Assembly: GCA_950295325.1 (NCBI GenBank)
Contig: OX485803.1
Location: forward strand, 37,401,554 to 37,465,553
DNA: 64,000 bases
Origin: Polytrichum commune
Lineage: Eukaryota > Streptophyta > Polytrichopsida > Polytrichales > Polytrichaceae
Direction: 5' to 3'
Of this stretch, positions 56,055 to 64,000 are shown piece by piece (the stretch's first letter is position 1; each line of letters opens with the position of its first letter). Made by a program: the position numbers and the translations under genes. The notes under the pieces are model-generated. The model made no database searches. It worked only from the letters and a program-made list of their open reading frames with translations, and had not been told where the DNA came from.

Positions 56055-58800
56055 AGCCAGAAATTTTGTGCAACCCTAATTCTCCAAAGTTCCCAACTTT
56101 ATGTAAACAAGTCGACCACAGGAGATGCAGTGGACTCTCTCAACCTTTTGTCCAAGTTAGTAACTTCGCTATGTCTCTCACATTCGTTCATCCATCAAGC
56201 ATGTGAAAATCCTTCTCTTCTCTTTTTCTTCTGTGAGAGACTGCACCTTGAGGGTTAACTTAACCAAACCTCGCCGCTACCTAAGTGATCAAAATTGAGC
56301 TCGAGATCATATGAAAATTTGACACAATTGCCATCACTCTGGCCAAATTTTCTCAAGGTTTCTGCTTCCTTCTATCTTCAATTGGGACCTTTCAAAACCC
56401 TCCTGAGCTCAATTTTTGAGTGACTTGAGACTGGAGCACCAAGAAAAGCACCCTTGCCCTAATTTGGCTGCCCCATCACCATACAGACTTTGACTAGCCA
56501 CTTCATAAAGCGCCCAATTCCGTTAGGCAGTGTTCAATATTGAAGTCTTCAACACCTGTCAAATGCCATTTTGGCCGTCAAATCATTTTTCTTTTGGGCA
56601 CTTGACAAAAACATGCTCCGCAAAGTTTTCACTAGTCGCAATGAAGGCCTCTCCAAAAACTGCCTATCACAAAATACAGTGGCTGCGATTTGCAAATAGA
56701 AACATAGCTAGACTCCAATCTTGGCACTCTAGCAGACACTTCCAAATTCCAATAACTCTTGCAATTTCGACTCTGCAACTTCGACTCGGCAGTGATTGCA
56801 ACTTTGGCTTGGCAAGCACAATTATATGTGAACGTGAATTTTCCAGACATATTGGATGAAGAGTGATCGCAGAAGTTGATTGAAACTTTAAACATTGGAT
56901 GCATTAATGCGAGTGCCATTATGTGGTCATCTGATGGAAAATATGGATTGGGCTAAAATTTTTAACACTTGGAAATCAACCAAAAACCAGAGGACTTTGC
57001 CTTCGGAGTTGGATGATGATTAAGTGCATTATGCAAGGAATCTAAATAATTTTAGTGCATCATTTTATTGCATGTACTTCTTCAATATAGTGAGACATCA
57101 TATTAATTTCGTATTCAATACAAAATGGCCATTATCATTTATTTTTTGGTGAAGTGTTGAAAGTTTGAGTGAAGTGTGATTATTTTGAAGCATTTCACAT
57201 TGAAATGCATGTGCACACTTCAAACTTCAAGTAATGGCGTTAGGGCCTCAATTTTGACAAACACTATTCAAATACTATTCCCGCACATTGAAAGTGGTGT
57301 GGGTCTTAATTGCTGAAGGAAATTCTAGCCTATGTTTTCCACGATGGATCTTCAATTTGCTTATATTGCAATATAGGGTTGTTATAGTCCAAATTCAACA
57401 ATTCTGAGATTCAAATTTGAAATCCTAGACCTCAAATTAGCTTATGGTGATTTATTTTTAAGTACATAACATTACCAAATAGTTTACATGATGGTCTTTT
57501 TTCCAAAGAAAGAGTTTGCAATTAAGAGAATCTAATAGTTTATAGTTACTTGTCAAAAGGTTCACACATAAAATTATCCAACTACGATTGTAGGTTGGGT
57601 AAGGCCCAAGAATAAGTCAAATACTATTCAGAGCTATGCCATGCTTATTCTCTCTTACCAATAGGTTCAACTTGATAAACTCGGGTGAAGCATTGTCATT
57701 GAATATTTCTAGAATGAATTGGATGATAATAGTTGAATGATGTTATCCAATACACACCCTAGTGCTCCCAATGAATGGAGAATCCCATATTTAAAGGAGA
57801 TTCATGTTGATGAGATATATGGTCCCACAAAACATAACCAAGGAGTTGTGTATTGGTATGTATGTATATATTTTTGTTTGTTTGTTTTCAACATGTAACC
57901 TATAAGCAGTTTGGGGTGTGATTTAAGGGTGGACCCACCTCCCTTTCACATGTAAGACACATGCCGCTTTTATTGTTTGGGTGTTAGTACAAATACATGA
58001 CTTAATACTTTGGTATGTGGCCTTGTGTGGGCACTTTCAACTCCATGTGTGTGCTTGTTGAATCGAATCAAGATTTATCTTATGCAATTAGTAATTGTAG
58101 ACTAGGTAGACAATCCTTTCAAGTTTTAGATTGGAAGTCTCCCAAGATGCAAGATTGTGAGAGGAAAAAGTGGGGATTAAGGGATCTTACTTTCAAGGAA
58201 CCACATAGACCCTCCCAATAGTGTTCACTATTGAACTTATGATGGTTATTAGAATTTGAGCACATATTTCAACTTCATCGTCATGCGTGTCATTTTGGTG
58301 TCCATTCACAACCACAAGCCTTGCCATATAGTAATTCCAATATAGGTGTTCAATTAGGAGGAGTGGCCACATGGTTTTATTCCAATATAGCGATACTCAG
58401 TCATAACTTGTGCATCATACATGGTGATGAATTTAACTTGAATTGGGCAAAGACTGTAAACAAATATATGAAAAATAAATTCTTAAAAATATTTGGTGAT
58501 CTCAGAAATTAGATACATTTCATGTCCTTAGAAGAAGCATAGTTAAGATGAAAAGATACAAAATCAAAAGGTGCAAGTAGAATTCAATAACCATGTAGAA
58601 AATAATATAAGTAATTTGGATATTGCATAGTCCAAAGAAAATATTGTTGAAACAAGAGTAGCCGTGACGAAAAGATTGAAAATTTGTTGAAAATTTTTAT
58701 CCAAGTTTATTTGATGTTGGAGCAAAACTATTACATAGAGCAGTTAGGAAAAAAAACATTTATAGCAGATACTAGTATTGATATAGAAGAAGATTAGATT
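56055..58800. other. upstream region of FTB and intergenic DNA
   Basis: The minus-strand promoter and leader of FTB should lie within the first few hundred bases; no TATA box can be assigned with confidence. Further out the DNA is AT-rich with no gene. Confidence 0.4.
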
Positions 58801-60200
58801 TTGTCAGTAAGCCGATTCATTTGATGATCAATCTTTTGCAGCAATTCATTGGTCTTGGCAAAATGGTCCAACATTACAATTCTATTGTCTACCATGCTCC
58901 CGAAATAAAATAAAAATTTGATCTTGAAATTTATTATTCTTTAAAGTTAATGACAGATTGGATTGTGAATTGCATTCTACTTGTATATCTTGAAATATAT
59001 CTTGATTTGCATTCTCATTATTGCATTGTGCATTATCATTTATATTATTTATTGTAGTTGCACTCACATGTTTCATTGCAGAGCCAGCTTAGTGCGACCA
59101 CTGATCCAAAGAATCATAAAATTTATATTCATGTCTATTTTGCTATGAAACCAAATTGGCCAATTTGTCCTCCTTATATAATTTAAAAATAGTCTCAAAA
59201 TTCTTGTGACATGCTTCAGCAGTTGACGAAAATTCAGGGATTGCAACTAAAATTTATCCTTGAAGTCGGATCTATGTAACAACGCCTGTTCAAAATGAAT
59301 TATAACATTAGAATACTATGCAATATGATGTGTTGGGACATATTAAAATGCTTAAAACAAGTCCTAAACCTTCAAAAATGACCTTGAAGTATGTAGGATA
59401 GTACATACTTGGATAGTATATAATGAATATAAAAATAATATATGGATCTTTTAGCATCAATGAAAGGGAAGGAATGTTGGTTGGTGAAGTGTAAGCATAA
59501 AGCTTTAAACTTATGAGGTCCATGATTCGATACTTTGTGGCGTTGTTTTGATTGAAACCCCATTCGATTTGAAAATCAAATGAGGGGGCACATATCGAGG
59601 CCAATCTGGTCTTTCCTGGCTGTGAACAAAGGCATCAAAAGACATATGCATTTTGCTAAAAACATTTGTTATATAACAAACAAAATTTAAAAATTTCTTG
59701 AAAAGATTGGTGACGTACCTTGTTTTTTATATTGTTCTCAAACTCCAACTGCATATTCCCTCAAAGCGTGATCAAGTGTTCAACTTCGTTGTCCAACTAA
59801 TTTTTCTTCTTTTCGTCTTTTCTTTCTTCTTCTTTTTCCCTTTCCACCTTTATTTTTGTAGTTTTCTTCTTTGTCGGGTCTTTCTTCTTTCCTATTACAT
59901 CACTCTTCATGTTTGTAGGTTTTGTTGAAGGTTCTATAATTTGCACGTCACTCCCTTCATTTACTTCTTATCCTTCAACATCTATGTTATCTTCACATGA
60001 TTTAAACTCTCGAATCAAGTTTCTACTAGTTGAAGAAGAATTCGGATTGTAAGATCTAAAGGCAGTACTTGGAAATTGATTTGGATGTTGAAAAAAATTC
60101 TTACTACCTGCGTAAACCTCATCTTTGCTACAAATAAATGGAAGATGCGAGTAACCAACCATCTTGCAAAAAAGATTCTACACACAAATTTCTCACACAC
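58801..60200 (-). pseudogene. possible decayed transposon-associated ORF
   Basis: Minus-strand pieces look protein-like: FFQHPNQFPSTAFRSYNPN near 60090, followed after stops by a Lys-rich stretch with IGKKKDPTKKKTTKIKVE. Proteins with a Pro/Asn/Phe-rich N-terminus and a basic patch before a Myb-like domain accompany some plant PIF/Harbinger transposases. That comparison is a guess. There are several stops, and the downstream part (59600-58800) cannot be read confidently. Confidence 0.2.
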
Positions 60201-60796
60201 GAACCTTCAACTTGCCTCTACAACCAAGCAAGAGAGCGTCGAAGTGAAAGAAGGAGAACCAACCACCTTAATAGATTTTGAACATGGGAGGCTTTCAATC
60301 TAACGGTTCAAATATTTCTAAAGAAAAAATGTTTTATTCAAGTTGGAGTTCTTATGAGGCCAAGTTTCTTGTTCGAGGGTTTGAGGTTGCCCAAGAAACT
60401 TGACCTTCAAAGAACTCCCTTTCAAAAAAGTGTCGCCACGTTGGCAACCATGTCATTTTTTCATCCATGTACAAATTTCTCCACCAAAGGACTCTTGGCT
60501 GTAGTGTAAACCACCAGCGGACAAGAGTGTCACTCTCGGCCAATCAAATTTCAGAAATCCCCTCGAATTCATGTCCGGTGGACTTCTCCATTGTAATGTA
60601 AAGCGGCCCTTAGAATGCCTTCAAATTTGTGAGAGTGGTCATGGCACGGGTTGAAATGGAATCAAGCCTTTCCATCATCATCAAGATACCTATCTATGTT
60701 GCAAGTACCGAGTCTCCTCCCAATCCAATGTCATGTCCAAATTTCTATGATCTATAGGAGGAGTCAATGTTTTCTTATGAATAAAATCATTTTATG
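60201..60796. other. intergenic DNA downstream of the copia relic
   Basis: A 3' LTR would be expected here if the copia copy were complete, but I could not define TG...CA ends or a polypurine tract. Confidence 0.35.
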
Positions 60797-60798
60797 AT

Positions 60799-61160
60799 CT
60801 ATTCTAATCTAAGTTGAGCTCGCAATCTTTCAAATGTAATCATGCCCAACGGCTTAGTAAGGATGTCGGCCAGTTGGTCTTTGGTGAAAACATAATCTAG
60901 GGTAACTTGGCATGACTCTACTTTCTCTCGAATAAATGGTGTGAGACGTCCATGTGTTTTGTCCGAGAGTGAAAAAATGGGTTGTGAACTAACTCTAAAC
61001 TTCCTTGATTGTCCCCAAAAAGCATTGTTGGAGTTGTATCTTGAAGTACTTGAATTTCTTGGAGTAGTGTGCGCAACCATATGGCCTCCTTTATGCCTTT
61101 TGTAAGTGCCATATACTCAGCTTCAGTTGAAGATAGTGCTACTGTAGTTTGTTTTTTTCT
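60799..61160 (-). pseudogene. copia RNase H domain, C-terminal part
   Basis: Two overlapping minus-strand frames (61112-60918 and 61080-60799) make one reading with a frameshift. MALTKGIKEAIWLRTLLQEI, FGDNQGSLELVHNPFFHSRT and KDQLADILTKPLG are classic copia RNase H and C-terminal motifs. An upstream piece near 61200 with AYADWA and DRKSTIGY carries the first part of the domain. Confidence 0.9.
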
Positions 61161-61534
61161 ATTCCAGGTAATAGGTGTCTCTCTAACCTAAACAAATATC
61201 CAATAGTAGATTTCCTATCCTGCAAATGTCATGCCCAATCTGCATATGCATATCCAATTAAGAAATATGAATCTCCTTGTTTGTAGCACAAACCCAAGTT
61301 CTTAGTCCTCTTTAGATATCTAAAAACTGCTAGCATATGAGGTACTTGAGGTTGGTTCATGTATCTACTGAAGATACTGACTGAGTATGCTATGTCAGGT
61401 CTAATCTAAGTTAAATAGATAAGTTTCCCCATCATTCTTTGATATAATTTTGCATTAACGTAGGGTTGCTCCATATCTATTTAAAGCTTAGTTCCTTCCA
61501 ACATAGGAATGGGGGAAGAATTGCAATCAATGAG

Positions 61535-62300
61535 TCAAAATTCCTCCAATGTAGTTGTTATGTACCTCCTCTGAGTCATAGTGATTCCATGCTCATGAAA
61601 TATGAACTCAATTCCTAGTGAGTGAATGAAAATTCCTAGGTCGGTCATGGAGAATTGTTTCTTGATTTCTTCTCGCAACCAATTGATCTTCTCCGCATGA
61701 TCACCAATCATGTAGAGATCATCTACATACAAAATAAGTATTGCTATTCTTTGTCCTTCCCCAAAATAATAGAGATTGTAGTCAACATCTAATTTTAGCA
61801 ATCATTTCTGACTAAAAAAGGAGTCTATCTTACTATACCATGCTCTAGGGTCTTACTTAAGCCCATAAAGAGCCTTAAGAAGCTTGCATACAATTTTTTC
61901 TTTCCATGGCACTCCATACCCCTCCGGTAGCTCAATATAGAGATCTTGAATAATGTCTCCGTTGAGAAATGCAATCACTACATCCAGATGAAAAATCTTC
62001 CACCCCCTATGAGTAGCTAGAGCCACTAATGTATGCATAGTGTTCCATTTAACAACTGGTACAAGAGTTTCTTCAAAATCCTCCCCTTCTTTTTGTTGGA
62101 ATCCTCTAGTTACGAGTCGGGCCTTCAATTTTGCAATATTACATGTGTGATCCTTCTTCACTTTATACATCCATTTAGTCATAATAGGAGTACATCCTAG
62201 AGGCAAGGGAACTAAATCCCATGTATGATTGTCATAAATTGATTGCATTTCCTGGTCCATAGTTGTTGCCACCTTGGATAAACAATAGCCTCAAGAAAGT
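61535..62300 (-). pseudogene. copia reverse transcriptase
   Basis: The frame 62272-61853 carries HTWDLVPLP, KWMYKVKK, KARLVTRGFQQKEGEDFEET, FLNGDI, LYIELPEGY and CKLLKALYGLK. The frame 61801-61535 carries the catalytic YVDD at about 61729-61718 and FSMTDLG. The two frames are broken by a stop and a frameshift near 61802-61852. Confidence 0.93.
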
Positions 62301-62673
62301 TTTGAGGTTCAGGAACTGAATCAAATGAGATAAGAACATTAGAACATATCTTCGGGGAAGACAGAAGGGCTAATGAAACCAAAAAATTGGAAGATGGAGC
62401 AATTGTAATTGCCCCCACCTCATAATCTGCAAGTCGAGGAGGTGGGATACTAACATGTCCACTTCTGGTTCTAAGGCTAGAAATTGATCCTAGGTTTGAT
62501 GATAAGTTTGTTGATCGAGGCCTTCTGTAATAAGTATGAAAAATAGGGAAGCAAGGAGGAGGAGTGTCTTCTTGATAAATGGAAATCCAAACGTGAAGTT
62601 GAATGTTTGGAATAGATTGATATACAAAGCCTTCAGGATGAGATAAATCTCATGATTCTTAGACCTGTTCACT

Positions 62674-63042
62674 TTACTTAGATGCGTGAGGTGGAAAGTG
62701 AGAATTTGAATTCGCGGTTGGGTCATCTACTAGGTTGTCATTAAGCTGAGTGAAAATCAAGGGATTTGATGAAGGTTCATGGGGTTTTGGAAGGTAATTC
62801 CCAGGCCATGCGACTGTCTCCAAGTGAAGTTCATGATTTGAAGTGATTATGGACAGAGCAAAATGAAAGCACATCTCATCAAAATGAACATCCTTGGAAG
62901 TCCATGTACATTTGGTCATGGGGTTGTAAACCCGATATCCCTTAGTGTTTTCATCGTAACCAAGCAATACACATTTAATTGCTTTGTCATCCCATTCCTT
63001 GCAGGTATTAGCTGTCACAAGAGTGTACACTAAAACAACCAA
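62674..63042 (-). pseudogene. copia integrase C-terminal region and linker
   Basis: The minus-strand frame contains WDDKAIKCVLLGYDENTKGY, RVYNPMTKCTWTSKDVHFDE, the conserved stretch after the copia integrase core. The piece before it, with HLRIFGC near 63030-63060, is in another frame. Confidence 0.9.
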
Positions 63043-63149
63043 AGATTCTGAGGTGATCTACACTCGGAATACATCGGAAAAGTCGTTTAAATGGTGTGGT
63101 GCCCTTATTTGCACAAGTAGAAGAGCGATTAAACAAATAAACAGTTGCT

Positions 63150-63470
63150 TTATTGCTTCAGTCCAAAGTGCAACAAGAAGATGTCATCCAATAACCAATG
63201 ATCTAGCATCTTCAAGAACAGTTTTTTTTTTTTTTTTTCTCTCTCAGCCACACCATTTTGGTGTGGTGTGTGAGGCTGAAATTTTTGGTGAATCATGCCA
63301 TTTTCATGCATGAATTCAGCAAGTGACTTTGAGATATATTCCCCACCCCCATTAGATCTCAGCATTTTGATTTGTTTTCCGAATTGTAGTTTTATTATTT
63401 TGTTTGTGAAATATTCTAAACTTGGACAAGGTTTCACTTTTCCTTTTGAGAAAAAACACCCTGGCCCACC
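63150..63470 (-). pseudogene. copia integrase core, C-terminal half
   Basis: Contains LRSNGGGEYISKSLAEFM and HTPHQNGVAERE. The usual SDNGGEY is SNGGGEY here, so the catalytic Asp is lost, while the Glu of VAERE is kept. A T18 run on the + strand (63220-63238) places extra Lys codons directly after VAERE. Confidence 0.88.
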
Positions 63471-64000
63471 TTCGCCTAGGATATGAAACGAGTGATTAGT
63501 ACAAGATGGTTAGGCACATGCAAATCGAAGCTGTAGCCACTCTCCTCATTATCTTGGAGCTCATGTGATGTCATAATCATTACCAAAGTGAAGATTCTTG
63601 TAGTCATTAAAAGGTCACATAGCCCCACCATAATTAAGTTGACTATTAAGCCTAGAATAGTTATCATATTTTGGACACATAGTCCCTTATCTTTTAAAAA
63701 CATGTCATTTTGGTGTCCGTTCTTGGACCCACACCTGCCACTCAAATATAGGTGTCCAATCAAGACGTACCTTTCATCATTGGTTCTACATCTACCAGAA
63801 ATTATGACCAATCATAGACATTTCACACCATGCATGGTTCCAATGCAAATATCATTGGTTCTACATCTACCAGAAACCAAATTTTTATTTCATTTTTAAA
63901 GTCTACCACTGAGTTAAGTATATCTAGCACCATATTAAGCCCCCAAGATGAATTCTGCAGACTGACAACTGTACCTGGAAAATGAACAAGACTCCTGCAG
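63471..64000. other. repeat A (reverse) and unassigned DNA
   Basis: About 63535-63770 is repeat A in reverse: TTTTTAAAAACATGTCATTTTGG, GTCCGTTCTTGG and CACTCAAATATAGGTGTCC. From 63770 on, TTGGTTCTACATCTACCAGAAA occurs twice (63779 and 63857), a 78-bp direct duplication. No gene. Confidence 0.55.

Larger units (their letters stand above)
60797..63470 (-). mobile_element. Ty1/copia retrotransposon relic (pol, minus strand)
   Basis: Domain order on the - strand is integrase core, integrase C-terminal region, reverse transcriptase, then RNase H. Integrase before RT defines Ty1/copia. Frameshifts and stops break it into at least six frames. Gag, protease and the N-terminal integrase are missing, and neither LTR was identified. 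Repeat A lies just beyond its 5' edge (63535-63770). Confidence 0.9.

Noticed and set aside
60340..60615. Fourth Tourist-like element ending CGGCCCTTA
   Set aside because: Only a short end resembles the family. The left end and interior do not match.

Overview
The window is nuclear DNA of a land plant, most likely a flowering plant. The evidence is two spliced genes of plant type with 14 exons each and canonical GT/AG borders, a Stowaway-type MITE, a Ty1/copia relic, a short interstitial run of the plant telomere motif CCCTAAA, and long AT-rich intergenic stretches filled with nested transposons. I cannot name the species.

Two host genes are well supported. On the + strand (9707-15907) is a BSD-domain gene of the BSDC1 type. 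I joined 14 exons into one continuous 434-residue frame ending in Asp-Trp-Gly-Glu-Trp-Glu. On the - strand (56054-49616) is the protein farnesyltransferase beta subunit, ERA1 in Arabidopsis. It also has 14 exons and encodes 564 residues, with the zinc ligands Asp268, Cys270 and His502 in place. Three FTB introns carry copies of one dispersed repeat.

The rest is mostly repeats. Left end to 9 kb: an inverted-repeat structure around a small transposon with an 8-bp target-site duplication (TSD); two roughly 500-bp Tourist-like elements, with unidentified decayed minus-strand coding sequence around them; a second 8-bp-TSD element; and a decayed LINE fragment. 16-25 kb: MITEs; a 1.5-kb member of the 8-bp-TSD family that carries an unidentified 244-residue ORF; and a 275-bp element with perfect 48-bp inverted repeats around a 41-bp tandem array. 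25.8-29.7 kb: two 5'-truncated insertions of one unusual LINE family, each bounded by its own perfect 11-bp TSD. The longer one encodes a region with a loose resemblance to a methyltransferase fold, then RNase H and a Cys/His finger, but no reverse transcriptase. 30-43 kb: MITEs, simple repeats, a telomere-like tract and no recognised gene. 43.9-45.8 kb: a decaying tandem array with a unit of about 230 bp. 60.8-63.5 kb: a frameshifted Ty1/copia pol on the - strand.

The most unusual items are the LINE family and the 8-bp-TSD transposon family. No operon, CRISPR array, rRNA or confident tRNA was found. All splice sites and boundaries were read by eye without alignment software. Each repeat is described once in its main entry, and related copies are cross-referenced there.
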